Assembly: GCA_004026145.2 (NCBI GenBank)
Contig: CP034983.1
Span: forward strand, 10,742,658-10,806,657
Length of the DNA stretch: 64,000 nt
DNA from: Takifugu bimaculatus
Lineage: Eukaryota; Chordata; Actinopteri; Tetraodontiformes; Tetraodontidae
Direction: 5' to 3'
Shown here piece by piece: positions 33,033-45,351 of the stretch (the first letter of the stretch is position 1; every line of letters starts with the position of its first letter). The notes beneath the pieces are model-generated. The model made no database searches and had not been told where the DNA came from. It saw only the letters and a program-made list of their open reading frames with translations. The translations under genes and the position numbers were made by a program.

Positions 33033-35570
33033 ATGACACACCAATGTGAGCCGGTCCGTGGTTTGATTTCGGTAAGTTAGCAGTCGTTTGTGTTGTTTTA
33101 GCAACATAAGCGCTAAAGTGGGGCAAATAATCTCTTAATGCACCTTTTGTTTTCCCAGTAATGCAATAAACACAACATGCCGGGCCACTCCTCTAGAACC
33201 CACTTGGTATTTAATGGATTAAAAGCATTTTTTGATTTGTTTTCTTTAAGGGTTTTAACTTTTCATTTCTGTTTTCTCTTGCTAATAGCGGTCTTATTTT
33301 TCTCTGCGCTTTCATTACCACCCTCCCAAAAAGAAATTTACAGCGTAAATTAGTTTAACAGGGCAAGATACGTAACACTTCTACCCAATGCATCGTATGT
33401 GTCTACGTGAAAAGTCCCCGATTTCAAGCGAAGCAACATGCTAACCGCTAATATGGCGAGATGTCAGTGCCGGGAGTGGTGATCCAGCCATCTTTCATGG
33501 TGACAGGCAGGAGCCGCTGCTCCGTGTTCCCCACACGGTGGATGTAAAAATGAGGGTGCACAGCGGCGCCGTCGGTTCCAACATTACTCAGTGTGACCCA
33601 GCCGGTTCCTGTCACCTGGCACCGCTTGTACGTGTCAGAGTTACCGGATTACCATAGGAGAGGTGGGCAGTGATGACTCCCTGTCAGCGGATGGCATTAA
33701 TATTGCTATTATTGTTCTCGTGCTACAGAAGACAGCGGACGGCGTCCAGCTCAAGGCCCCTTGGTACAAATGCTGGTTTATGTCTTTACGTTCTTTACCG
33801 CCGTCTGCTGTGACATCATGGACGTCATGTGACCTGCAGGATTAGAGCCCGACCCCTCATTCGATATCGTGGGGAATAAAGCATGACGCAGGCTCGAGTC
33901 CCCGATGCTAAAAGCAACTTTACATCAACTTTACATCATCGCTTTCGCTTCGATTTTCGCTTCGTTGACGCCGGCGTCGCCGTGGAAACAAATCAAATCC
34001 AAGCGAGTGGGCGCGGACTTGAGGTATCGATCAGATCTCGCTCCGTGCCGGACAGAGAGGGCCACCCGGGGTCAGACGACGGTGATCTTTAGAGGTCAGC
34101 GGAATATCCGGGACCATCACAACCTTTATTTATTAAATGTTCTGGTTGACTCCAGTAAGGATCCCTCAGCGATTCCACCCAAAAGGTGCGAACGCCGCCC
34201 CCTCGTCACCTCAGCGCGGCTGAAATGTAACCGCTGTTTTTATTTTGAGCTCTTATCGACGACTAAACTGTCCATTTGGGGGCTCGTAAAGCCTCCAGAA
34301 CCCCGCTGGAGAGCAGAATTGATTTATCCATTAACTGACCTTTAGAGAGCGAAAAAGCCCACATGGCAACACACATTTTACAGTAAAGTGCGCAATAAAC
34401 GTTCATTAATGGCTTCACGCAACGCCGGCGCCGTTCCACGGAGCTGGAAACCCAACGCTATATTTACCGCCGGAGCCCAACCGGAGGTTATTTACGGACA
34501 TAATAAAACGTTAAATCCTTCCAAGTCCCCAGTCTTGTTTCCTCCAGTTTTATCTCCACCCACTGATCCACCCGTCCAGCCGCGTTGCCTGCTCAGAAAT
34601 GTGATATGAAACTAATGACAGTTCTAAAGGTGCACCGGCGGTCTCGTTTGTGAGCCAGGCCCAGCGGGGCCAGGTGGGGCCCGTGAGCAGAGCAGAGGAG
34701 CCACAGGCTTAGATGGTTCCCGGGGTCCAGTCCTGCGGCGGCGCCTGCTCTCCTTCAGCCTGGTGGTGGATTGAGGACCAGCAGGACGCCACAGCAGATC
34801 TGTGGTTCCCTTCCCCAGGCTGTAGGCTGGTCCAACTGGATCTCAGGGTCCACTGGTGGAGTTGTTGGTCAGAAGATACGCTAGTGCCGTTTATGCTTAT
34901 GATTCTAAGACGTGGGAATCAAAGCAAATCCTCCCTGCCCAGAAAAGCCAGGTTACTGTTGCCAAGGGTATGGGTTTTATATTTTGATGGCGATACGGTG
35001 GAGACATGATACATCGATGTGGGACTTTTTGAACAGGCACCATCAGCATCACAGCAGTTTTTACGCCCAAAAAGGCGTTTAAAAATGTCATTTTCTTGGA
35101 AATTAAGTGTATTTTTCATGCTTGAATAGTCTGAGCTTTTATTTAGCAGCCCTTGCAGTCCTGGAGGCACTCTTCCAGGTAAGAAGCGATTGCGGCGCCG
35201 CGCCGCCATGGAGTAGTTATGGACGTGGGCTGAACATTAAAAGACACAAGGCGGCTTTTTCTCCCCAGAGGGAAAGAAAATTACTTCTGAGCACAAAGGG
35301 AATGCATCAGTAGCATGGCATACTGCCTGGTTTGTTATAATTATAAGCAAAAGCAGTTCTGAATAGGCGTCTTAATGACCAAACAAATTGTTGCATATTT
35401 CAAACCCATCTGGATAATTTTCTTAGGGAAACTCTAATTGCTGCTTAGAAATGGTGAAAGCTATCTGTGCTGCGACTGTTCCCACACAAATGCACATAAA
35501 CGGCAGCAGGGTTGAAGCATAATGTGGCTTCGGCTTGATTCCTATTCTGTTTGCTGTCATATAAAGAGGG

Positions 35571-35594
35571 TGTGTGTGTGTGTGTGTGTGTGTG
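35571..35594. repeat. (TG)n microsatellite
   Basis: 24 bp of TG dinucleotides in the downstream region. Confidence 0.9.
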
Positions 35595-35755
35595 ACTGCC
35601 ATCTGTTTCCGCATTTTTACCTGGAATTCTTCAACGCTGCTGCTTTTATTAATGCTATTTTTCGTCAAATTGAAAGCAGGGAGAGGATGTTTGGCTCATG
35701 CAGAGAAATATTTAAATGAAAGCTCCTATTCAGCGGGTTCTTTAGTGAGTCTGCA

Positions 35756-35769
35756 GCGCCATCTAGTGG
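35756..35769 (-). promoter_or_regulatory. CTCF-type motif, reverse
   Basis: The minus strand reads CCACTAGATGGCGC, matching CCASYAGRKGGCRS at every position. It lies 2.7 kb beyond the gene end and points back toward it, convergent with the forward motif at 11526. Confidence 0.55.
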
Positions 35770-36080
35770 TTACCTGCAGTCACAGCACGATGCTGCCATG
35801 TGATTTTATTTCTGAAAGATTTCTGATCATTTCTATTAAACTGAGGGGAGGTTCCATTAAAGTTATATGCCTGTTACATTGATGATAGCATACAAGTATT
35901 TCTGCAAAATAACATCTACATGATAAAATACATGTTTTTATTCACTAATATGATGATTAGCTGTGCAGCAGGACAGGAATTTAATGTAGCTGACTGAGAA
36001 CAATCATGTCGATTCATATATTAGATATTGTTTCGCCTTAAAGTAAAAACGTAATTTTTAATCTGTTTCTGCCCTGATCA

Positions 36081-36094
36081 CCAACAGAGGGCAG
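36081..36094 (+). promoter_or_regulatory. CTCF-like motif, forward
   Basis: CCAACAGAGGGCAG matches the CTCF core except one position (A for S). It sits 312 bp from the reverse motif at 35756, a divergent pair as often seen at domain boundaries. Confidence 0.4.
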
Positions 36095-36329
36095 CAGAGA
36101 TCTGCGAACAGAAACAGGAAGCGAGCCAAACGCTTCTCTGCCAGTCTGCGTTATTGCAGAGGGAGACGCACCTTTAGGAAAAGCAACAGAACTTCCAGTA
36201 GCTTTAGAGCCATCGGTCGTACCAAGAACGCAATGAAATGTTCCATTTTAAGACTCTGTTGAGAATGTTGAGCAGGGAAATGGCCGCCTGAAGCCTGAAA
36301 GCCACAGACGTGAGGCCTTCGAGATCAAA

Positions 36330-36790
36330 TGAGTCCACAATATTCCACTTCTTTGCCCGTTGCAAACACTTTCTGGTGTAGTTCTTCTAAATTTTGACTG
36401 TAACAGATGCCCCATAAATAAAGAATTCAATTGCTGCAGTGTATTTTGGGTCATTGTCCAAGTGTACTGGGAAGACACGTCCATTCAGCTTTGCTGCATC
36501 TGGTTGAATCCTCTCTCTCTGTCTCTCCCTCTCTGTCTCTCTGATGGATTTCTTTTTTTTTCCAGCCTCGGGATGATCGGTTTCACTTCCACTGAGAGCT
36601 CCCTTGACTGCATGTTGAGGGTTCACAGCTTCCAGATGGAAGTGGAATCACTCGACCTTTTACCTCCTTATCTCATGATGGATTAATGAGGAAACAGCTA
36701 ACCAGTCAATCCTCCCATTCAGTTTGGGCCCATTAAGGAGGTCCTAAACCCATCCAAGTTAGAGGAAGGAAGCAGAAGAGGAGCAAATCG
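36330..36790 (-). mobile_element. Tc1/mariner-like transposon relic, minus strand
   Basis: On the minus strand, around 36430-36465, the frame reads LDNDPKYTA, the hallmark around the second catalytic Asp of Tc1-family transposases (usual form QDNDPKHTA). The flank at about 36350-36370 continues with KKWNI, also typical. The adjoining 36570-36780 segment resembles the non-coding part of common fish Tc1-type copies as I remember them. The frame is interrupted by a CT/T-rich insertion near 36510-36560 and by stops, so this is an inactive fragment. Terminal inverted repeats were not found. Confidence 0.6.
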
Positions 36791-36839
36791 CTGTTCCATT
36801 CTGAAGAAGCCTGCTGTGAGTCCTCTAACTCCTGTAGGA

Positions 36840-36995
36840 CACCCTCCACAACCCTGAGACAACTGGAGCGGTTTGCTCACGAGGAGCGGCCCAAAGTACC
36901 TGGTGGCTGGTGCAGAAGCCTCACTGACACTGACAGGGATCCTTTCATCCCAGTGATTACCTCCAAAGGTTCAGGCTCTCAGCGTTCTTGGAACC
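36840..36995 (+). pseudogene. Tc1-like transposase C-terminus fragment, plus strand
   Basis: The + strand frame around 36860-36980 reads QLERFAHEERPKVP, then WCRSLTD and FIPVITSKGSG. This fits the Tc1-family C-terminal pattern (EEWxKIP, CxxL, RlxAVIxxKGxxTKY) with a Trp-to-Arg change. Only the tail is present and it is not in an open gene. It faces the minus-strand relic just upstream, so two copies or a rearranged one are present. Confidence 0.5.
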
Positions 36996-37010
36996 ATACT
37001 GAACCTACTG

Positions 37011-39930
37011 AACCATATTTCAACAGCAAAATGGGGGTTTATTTCCTCAACAGACTGGCAAAAATATCAACGCAGCGCTCCCGTTACCGATGAGCTGATT
37101 GTTCACAAATCTGTCTAAATCTGTGATGAGGGCCGAGTTAATCAGCCCTCGTGTCCCCACACCAGCCCAGGACCTCCACACGGGCATCTTCACCTCCAGG
37201 ATATGAGACCAGCCAGCTCCTCTGCAGATCGTCGTTGCAACCGGCTCAAGTGGGAAAAAGCTCATATAAAGGGGAAAAATGAGACAGCAGAATGGAGATG
37301 CAACACTTCCCGATGCTTCTGCCTGGGCAAATGTCAGTAAACACCTCAGCTTTCTACCAAAATGTCCCCTCAGGGCTACAGTAGGAAGACGGCGGTTCAA
37401 CGGTGCGGCACCTGTGGTCCCGTGTGTTTAATTTCTGATGACAGATCATCACAAAATCAAGCCCTCCCTTCCACAGAACTAACGTCTCTGGGTAGCAGGA
37501 GAATTTATTCCTCGCTCCGAATTCTGTCCCTAACAAAGATCCAAGTTGGAGCCATTTAAAAGACAAAAGCTTCGATGGCGTCGCACCTGCCAGTGATTTC
37601 ACCCACACCTCTGAGAAGTAGCGCTCCATCACAGGTCACGGTGGAGTTAATGATGAAAGCTCTCCCGGTGTGATGAAGCCGCCTGAGACGCCTGTCGTAT
37701 TTCGCCGCAACTTTCCTCCAACACATCCAACAATCCGCTGAAAACAACCCGGCGGAACGTTCCCGTCACCACCAGAACGCGGCCACAGCGTCGAGCACCA
37801 ACGGCAACCTGCTCGGGCATCTCTGTTTATATTTAGCCATTCCGCCATTTGACGGATTAGAACCCGTTCGCGCCACCCCCACCCCCACCCCCACCCCGAC
37901 CTTTTATTTTATAATCTCCAACTTCAGCCTGGGGCGTCTGCGCAGCAAGAGCGTTCCAGAGGTCAGCTCTGATCTCATCTGTATTTTCCGTGTTCGTTCG
38001 GCTCCGTCCTGCTAAGCGTGTCCAAATTGGGTAATTCTGTGTTCAATTAAGCAGTGCAGACACAGGACATTCGATACAATGTCAATGGGACGGCGCTGAG
38101 AGTGAGCTATCAGTGTGATAGACAGTCACGGAGGTGGATAATAGGCTGTCGTACGTCCCCTGATTCTGCACCACCCAAGGCCATCCCTGCAATTGAATTA
38201 CACCGGCGCCGTGGTAAGTCACAGCTGATAGGGCCTCATGCATTGCAAAAAGCCGCCTCGCAGTGACGGACTGGCTGCGCGGAATAATTACGCAGTTGTC
38301 TGCGGCGATCATGGCACCGACTTCCGACCGGCCACGGCCACGGCGCCAGTATAAAGAGACACGGCGGGCCACACAAAGCACTGCAGTTGTCCTGAGGCAC
38401 GCGGCCAGTGAAGGAGAGGGAGCGAGAGATTAGCCCCCCAAAAAAGAGGGAATGGGTGATTCTGCTGTTCACCAGGAGCCAAATATCCTTGGGCGGCACG
38501 CCAAGCGGCCAGTCACAAGGATGGACTGCCAAGAGAATGTCATCCGGCCAGGTTGCACAGCCAGATAAAATGCTCAGCGGGTCGCCCGTAGCTCAACAGA
38601 TATCCCATAATACATCAGGCTGGTCGTGCTAACTGGCTTCCTCCAACATCGCTCTTCACGGCGATGAACGTGAGGAGGAGAGAGAAAGATCTGAGCATTA
38701 ATCTCGCCCAGCAGTTTAAAAAAAAAGGGGGTTGGAAAAAAAACACAGAATTCTAATGTCTGAGGCCATTTTACTACTGGGACAAAATGGGCTTTTCCCT
38801 GATTAGATTAGGATGGGACGGTCCTTCCCTAGAGCCTCGCAAGATGATGACTTCATCAATTCATCACCCATGAACATTTAGAGAGACGGGGGGAGGGAGA
38901 GATGGGAACTTTCCCTCATTAAACACGCTGAAATAACTTCTGCGCCGTCTTCTGTCATCATTTCCAGGTTAAACCTGCAGTAAAACTGTGGAACTGCGCT
39001 GACCTGCTCTAGAGAGAGCGCCTCCGAGCACAAACTCCGCCCACGTCACGTTCAACAATCGACCTTCTTATCGAATCGTTTCAACGAGAATCCTCAAATT
39101 CATTTTAGCCTGCTGGGAATGACGCCTGTCCCGCTCGGACCAAAGACTGGGGTTTACTAATGTCTGCGTTCATCCGAGGACGCCGTCGGTTGTCCTGTCG
39201 GGACCAGGACGCCCCTAAGCTCTTTGGGCGCCTTCTCACCGCGTTCATGCAACGTTAGCCGCTGACAACAACCTCTGACGGCACGACCGCGTGACCACAG
39301 CAGCAGCGAGGGCCGGTACAGCCGCTGCAAAGCGCCAGATTTATTCAGCAGGCGACGCAATTAGGATGATGCGACTCTCAGCTGTCAGTTAGCAGAGCCG
39401 TAAATGCTAGTTATAATTAGCTGTCGAGAACGCCGCGCTATAACTCAGATTCAGAATCCAAAGGTCAGCAGTTATTTAACATGATAAAAGCCATTCAGCA
39501 AGTCTCAAGCTATGTTTTTATTAGCTATCGAGGATGAAACAGAAGCGAGCCGGGGCGGCGGCTGTCATTTAGACGTCCAGGTGCGTGTTTGTGTGTAAAG
39601 TGTGCGTTTGCATGCGGTAAATTTCCCACATTAAACAGAAACTATGGTGTAATTATGAGGCCTGGTCTCCTGGAGGAGCGCCCCGCGGACGAGGGAAGCA
39701 TCTGCAGACACGTTGCACATCAGGAGGACGTCGGGGTCAAAGGGCTCATCTGATTAATCCCCGAGCTGGAGCCACAACAGAGGCTCATCAAAGAGGCAGC
39801 ACTTTAGCAACGTGCTAACTTTACATCCTGCACGAGGAAGCATATTAGGGAATAATGGAAATGTGGTGCATAAGAGCTCTTTGTCTCACTTTGACGCCTG
39901 CATTTAAAAACATTTGTTTGCTATCTCAGA
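37011..39930. other. Downstream intergenic region, no gene seen
   Basis: No recognisable coding exon. A C-rich CCCCCA repeat lies at 37872-37896, with a poly-A/poly-G patch at 38718-38745. The remainder is unique sequence. Confidence 0.5.
37872..37896. repeat. (CCCCCA)n C-rich repeat
   Basis: About four units of CCCCCA. The complementary strand carries four G runs and could form a quadruplex. Confidence 0.85.
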
Positions 39931-39935
39931 ACAGA

Positions 39936-39963
<28 letters not shown>
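39936..39963. repeat. (TG)n microsatellite
   Basis: 28 bp of TG dinucleotides in downstream non-coding DNA. Confidence 0.9.
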
Positions 39964-39966
<3 letters not shown>

Positions 39967-42589
39967 CTCTCCAGAGTCTGTAACGTGTCCTCTGACAGCC
40001 CTTCTAAGGAAATACGACCTCGGCGGGCACAGCCTAAACACGCTGAGGTTAGAGCTGGATGATGTGTTTGCTTGTTGTACAGAGACAGGACGTCAAAGCC
40101 AGTCGGCCCAACAGGAGCGCCCCCCCCCCCCATCTGCGTCCACTCCACCTGAAGGTCTGAGTAAGGTCAGAGACGGTAAAGGACGCTTGTCTGTTGTTAC
40201 ACTCCTCAGCTCCGCGCCTGACGACAGGTGCCGGCTTGGCTAGGCCCTGTCAATACCGCTCATATGTTTCATATTTATAACCCCCCCTCTCCTTTCTGCC
40301 CTAAGAGCCCGTGATGCATTATTTATGCTGCCAAGACAATACAGTATATTGACTTTTGCCCCGACACTTTAGTAAGATAAAATCAACTCAAGAGGGCTTC
40401 TTCGTTTAATCATCCAATCTGTTTGTGATCATCCCGGCCTCCGCCGGATTTCCATTTCACATAATGGCGCGCGCCGTTATCGACGGACTCTTCGTGGAAG
40501 ATCGCGCCGCTTCCAACCGTCGTCTCGTTGTCCTTCGTCGTGTTTAACATTAAAGGCCGATGAATTTTTAATGGCCGACGCGGCCACTGTTGGGCTCCCG
40601 CGCTGGCCGCACGCTATCTTTAGCGCCCTGCTCGGTCCGAGGCGGCGAGGTTAGGAGCGGTAATCTGACCTTAGCGTGTCAGACCCGGAGGCTTGGCCTG
40701 GCTCAGCTCCTGTCAATATTACATCCAGATCAGCACTTTTTGAAGCGGGTCTCCGGACCTGAAGCCCCGGCGGGTTGTTGTCTCCTCTAAGAGGACGCTG
40801 ATGTCGGCGACGATAAGGTGACGCCAAGATGAGCTTTAGCCAAAACATGATTTTTAAAGGTTGCGCAGCTAATAAGACAGACGACGCGGCGCGGCACCTG
40901 CTATACATCATCCGTTATCTCCTCCACCCCTCCGATATTAAACTGCAGCAGCAATATGAAGATCCGTTCCAGGTTTCACCTTGGTTAAATTTCAGCGTGT
41001 GCTCCTTTAATGCGCACGTTATCTCCTCAGGTAATCAGCACTTGTGCGGTCTGCTTACCTTCACATTCACGGAGATGAGATTAAGTCTCCAGCAGGACTC
41101 TCGAGTCATTCCCAGAGACGCGGTGAGATGGTGAATGCTAATGTTATGTCATGTGTTTATGCTTGAAGCGTGACGCCTGCCAACGCGCGGACTAAAAAGG
41201 AGATTTAAATCCTGCTAAATTCAGATGGGAGATTTGCAACAACCCCCGCGCGACTGCTCAGGTTGCTTCGCTGCTTCCAATAAAAGGGCCGTTTAAGATG
41301 AAGCCGGCGTCCAATCAGACCGTCACCGCTGCCCGAGGGCAGGTTAGCCGAGTAATTATTCCGATTCTATACATACAAACAACCAACCAACCCGGAAAAC
41401 AAAGCGCGGCGCCCCTAATCTATGCAAATGCAAACCTTTACTGAATCTAAACACTTTCCTGAGTGTGTTTGTGTGTTTACCAAGGAGTGTTAACGTTGAC
41501 ATGGCATTAAGGCAGCACGCAAGCGCGCACGCTAAACATCACGAGCGGTCTAAAAACAAATACCATCTGCTGGTGTTAACGCCACCTTCGCTACAGCTGT
41601 GTTGATTCCCCATAATCCCCAGCGAATATGAAGCCATGCTAATGTTGCTATAACTGTCAGAAGTGGTTCATCAGCGGCAGAACGACAAACATTTGTCTCC
41701 GATCCCGTTTCGTTTTCCTGCCTTTGGGCGTCGGCTTTGGAGTCCCCACAGCGGCGCGAAGGTTCTGCCTCGCAGCTCAATTTTAATAGAAAACATGCGT
41801 TGTTCAAGTCAAGATCCGTGAATCAGGCACAAAAGGAAGGATGTGAGCGACTCTGCGTGTTCAGGTTGATCAATACGATCGTTTTTTTTCAGCTTCCTGA
41901 ATCTCAAAGGGAATCTCAAGTCATTTTCACCAACAAAGAGAATTAAAGCATTCAAGGTTGAAATGCTGCACAAAAGATGCAAAATTTAATTTGGATGTCA
42001 AAGCTGGAGTTGGAGTCTCGCGTCAAGGTAGCGCTCAGACTTTTAAATAACATCGGAAATGATAGGAGCCGTCGATACTGCGGCCCTGGACTTCTCCCAG
42101 GTTCGTTAAAGCACCAAATCAACTGTGGGCTGAATGAAACTCTTCTTCTTCTTTCTGATGAGAATTCAGCTGCAGCCCTGGCTGGACTAGAGCCGACAGA
42201 AGCCCTATGGCCACATAGGAGGGGGCGCTCCCCACACAGGCCTGGGGCAAGGGGAACTGAGGCTCCTGAGAGTTTACGGTTTCTCCTAGACCCTCAGAAA
42301 ACGCCGGAATCTCGCGGCGTGAAGCAACACGTTTGCCAGCGTGCAGACGTACGTAAACCGTCCCCGAAATTACGCAACCCCCAACCTCCGTTCCCGCTAT
42401 CCCCAACATCCGGATAGCTCCCGCGGCGCCAGCTGAGCAAAATAACCTCCTTCGGATTTCATGCTCTTCGGATGCTCGTCTGAGGTCGGGGAGGCGGCGC
42501 CGAGAGAGCGAGAACGTGAGCGTGTGATGCGATCCCCAACGCTGACTGCACCTCACTGAGCATTCACCTCGTGTTTGCGATGCACTTGC

Positions 42590-42800
42590 TTGCCTCAATA
42601 AGCGGCCAGATCCCAGAGCACTTGGTAAATTGGACAATCAGTAATGGCATTTGATGGCATTAAGAATGGAGATGAAGGGAAGGACACTCCAGTTATCAAC
42701 AGGATAATGGGGCCGCTGCCGTGCACTTTGCGCCCGATGAAATGGGACTCGGTTAATTATCCTTGCCATTAATTAGGCCATCCCATCAAGGAGAAACGCG
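42590..42800. promoter_or_regulatory. Candidate conserved non-coding element
   Basis: A repeat-free block with GGTTAATTATCC, GCCATTAATTAGGCC, GACAATCAGTAATGGC and a TGATGGCATTAAG stretch. Closely packed homeodomain cores without coding potential suggest an enhancer. Conservation not tested. Confidence 0.3.
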
Positions 42801-43344
42801 TTACTCTGTTGAAAATGCACCGCGTCGTATTGAATCTTAGGCGCCCAGAAGTGATCCGTGTTGCATTCAAATGCACGGATCACTCCCGAGGAGACTTCCG
42901 TCGGTGTGCTGGTGGAAAACGCTGTGGACGGCCAAAAGTCACGCTCACCCTGAACTCATCGCGGCTGATTGGGGAAGATCGTAGAAGCAAAAAAACACAG
43001 CTTTCATGAGATGCTAGCTCACTAGCAACACAGCAGCTTTGAGTCGCTGATGCACATAAATAGAGGCATTTTTAAAGCTTTTCACAGCTCTGATTCAGAA
43101 TTTTCTGTCAGCTGTGCGACTCGTCCCAGCGGTCGTGGGCGTAAGAGCCCCCTTTTACAATTTTAGTAATATCTGATCATCATTAACGTGTATAAATAGC
43201 ACTAGCATTAACCAGGAAGGTCACACTTCTGCCCTCAGACGTTCCTGTTGGAAATATGACCCAATTGATGAGAAACTGTATCAATTGTAGAAACCACAGA
43301 TGCTGTTGTGTGAGTAGCTGAAGGTTGCAAATATTGATGCTCTG

Positions 43345-43372
43345 GGTTGGGGGTTGGGGGGGGGGGGGGGGG
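43345..43372. repeat. G-rich tract ending in 17 G
   Basis: GGGTTGGGGGTT followed by 17 consecutive G. It is quadruplex-prone and echoes the GGGGTT unit of the 6.8 kb array. Confidence 0.9.
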
Positions 43373-44439
43373 TTAATGCAGAGTGGCAGTGTTTGACAAC
43401 CCCGGAGACCTGGCGTCACCTCACACCAGCTTTAACTGTCATTGACAAATGCTTCAGCACCTGCTTTAGATAATTAGCTCCTATCGATTGGTGATCCTTT
43501 CAAAGCATTTCCAACTATTTCCCATATCTTTTCTGCTTGCTGCTGGGGACTGAACTCATCATCGTGCCGTTACTGTGCCCGCTGCGAGAGGTTATGGAGG
43601 CACAAAACAATGTGTTCAGGTGTTCTGAGCTACAGCAGAATGGAGTCTTTCATCCTCACGGCTCCTGTAACTACCTTCAGAACAGACAGATTTAGCCGTG
43701 GAAACTGTGGCTGTATTTATTTTGTCGTACTTTCCAGGAGCAGCAGAGTTCTTCCCCGACAGTTTCTCCCCGTCACACGAACTCAACTTGGGCTGACGGG
43801 GTTTCATGGCGAGGATTAAACCCGCAGCCAATCCGACCTCAGATCTGAGCCCATAAACCTCCCGCAGAATGCGGAAAGTGCAGCTTTTCCTGCCGATGTG
43901 AGCTAATAATGGGCCGGGCTGGTGTGATGGACAGAGGGAGCAATTATCATAATGAAAAGCTCTTAGAGGAGCGCGGCTCCTTCACCGTGAATCCACTGAC
44001 AGAAAGATACGAAGTCCTGGCTGAGCTGCATCACACGGGAGGCTAATTCTTTTTTATTAGCCACTACCAGAGCAGGGCCACGGAAGGTCCGGAAGACTCC
44101 CCGTGCGTCTTGTTGGTGCACAGATTAACGCAAGGAAGTAACGAGCGAAGGTGCAGTTGCAGGAAATAACGTCGATAATGTGTCCTGAGTTCTGAGTGCC
44201 GCTAATTTTGACTTGAATCAGCCCGGAGACACGTCAAAGATTGTTTTGCTCATCTGTTCTGCAACAATCCACTCTGCAGACCGCGGGTCATGTTTAATTT
44301 GGTGGCACCGCGGAATCACTTTATTACACCAGCCGCTACAGGCAAGCGTGGGGCTGACAGAGCTACGACCCGCTACTGTACGTCATCTTTACGATCTTAT
44401 TTGCCGAGGTAAAAAAACGGCTCAGAGGCCATAATACAT

Positions 44440-44600
44440 TTCATCCATGATTGCCTTTATGTAAACACGAGGCAGCTTTAAACAGCCCCCAGTAATGTAA
44501 TGAGAATTAATATAGCACACGCCAAGAACAATAAAGATAGTAATTGGCCTTTGTAATTAAATTAGAAAGTACAGATTATTCTCTTCTGTGGCTGTCAGAG
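44440..44600. promoter_or_regulatory. Candidate conserved non-coding element
   Basis: A repeat-free AT-rich block with GAGAATTAATATAG, AGAACAATAAAGATAG (SOX-like ACAAT) and GTAATTAAATTAG. No coding frame. Based on motif density only. Confidence 0.28.
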
Positions 44601-45314
44601 TTCCACACAGGGAGAGAGGTTATTTAAGCTAACAAAGATTTGGAAAGTTACAGGAAAACCTGCAGAACGGCGTGGAGGAAGGACTTAAATTGGATGTTCT
44701 GAGCTCTGTTTTGTCATAATTCAGCTCATCCTTCAGTCCCAAATCCTCATTTCCCAGCAATGCGTGCGAATTAAATCAGACCCCGAGTCGGGTTTTGGAA
44801 AGTTTGACGAAAGAGGAGCGAAATTTTGCATCTGCGTGGGACTCAAAGGAAAAACCGGCGACTTCGTCCCATCTCGGCAGAGTTTTCTGGAGGCGATGGA
44901 GAACCTGCTGAAGTCTGCGTTAACTCACCACAAGCTGCCGCAGCCACGTTTCACTGCTCCAGCTGCTTCCCGGAATGCTGGGAAACATTGTTAAATATAA
45001 CCCCACACTTGACGGATCTCTTCCATCCGCTTATTAATAAAAGATAATAAAACCTCATCTGCTTCCTGTTTATTTGGCATCACGGCCGCTGGCTGCAGCT
45101 CGATGTCAGAGAAGGAAATAATTCAATCAGGGATATGTGACGACCTGCAGAGGTGAGGAAGGAGCATCGACATGCTTTGCTAATCAATCCAACATCGCAC
45201 GGCTCCTAAACTGCCTCTTTATAACCAGCATTGGGTCATTAAAAGGAGAACAGTGAATCAGCCATCTTCATTAGGATGTTTGTTTATGGGAGTTATTCAA
45301 CGGTAATACCCCCC

Positions 45315-45316
<2 letters not shown>

Positions 45317-45348
<32 letters not shown>
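45317..45348. repeat. (CA)n microsatellite
   Basis: 32 bp of AC dinucleotides after a short C run. Confidence 0.9.

Positions 45349-45351
<3 letters not shown>

Larger units (their letters stand above)
32303..33050 (+). other. cdh6: 3' UTR of cdh6 (about 750 nt)
   Basis: It extends from the stop codon to about 20 nt past the AATAAA signal. The first 170 nt are unusually rich in CTAG tetramers (32351-32472). The distal half is AT-rich. The exact cleavage site is estimated. Confidence 0.65.
33051..36240. other. Downstream intergenic region, no gene seen
   Basis: Unique DNA without recognisable coding exons. It contains a GT tract (35571-35594) and the CTCF-type motifs described separately. 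A short splice-like segment at 35150-35178 is not convincing. Confidence 0.5.
39964..45316. other. Downstream region with CNE-like blocks, no gene seen
   Basis: No coding exon is recognisable. A C run lies at about 40120 and a G-rich tract at 43345-43372. Repeat-free AT-rich blocks at 42590-42800 and 44440-44600 stand out and are listed separately. Confidence 0.5.

Noticed and set aside
33883..33915. tRNA B-box-like GGCTCGAGTCCCC
   Set aside because: No A box at the right distance and no acceptor or anticodon stem pairing around it.
35150..35178. 29-nt segment between an AG acceptor-like site and a GTAAGA donor-like site
   Set aside because: Weak pyrimidine tract, no partner exons nearby and no coding similarity; a chance match.
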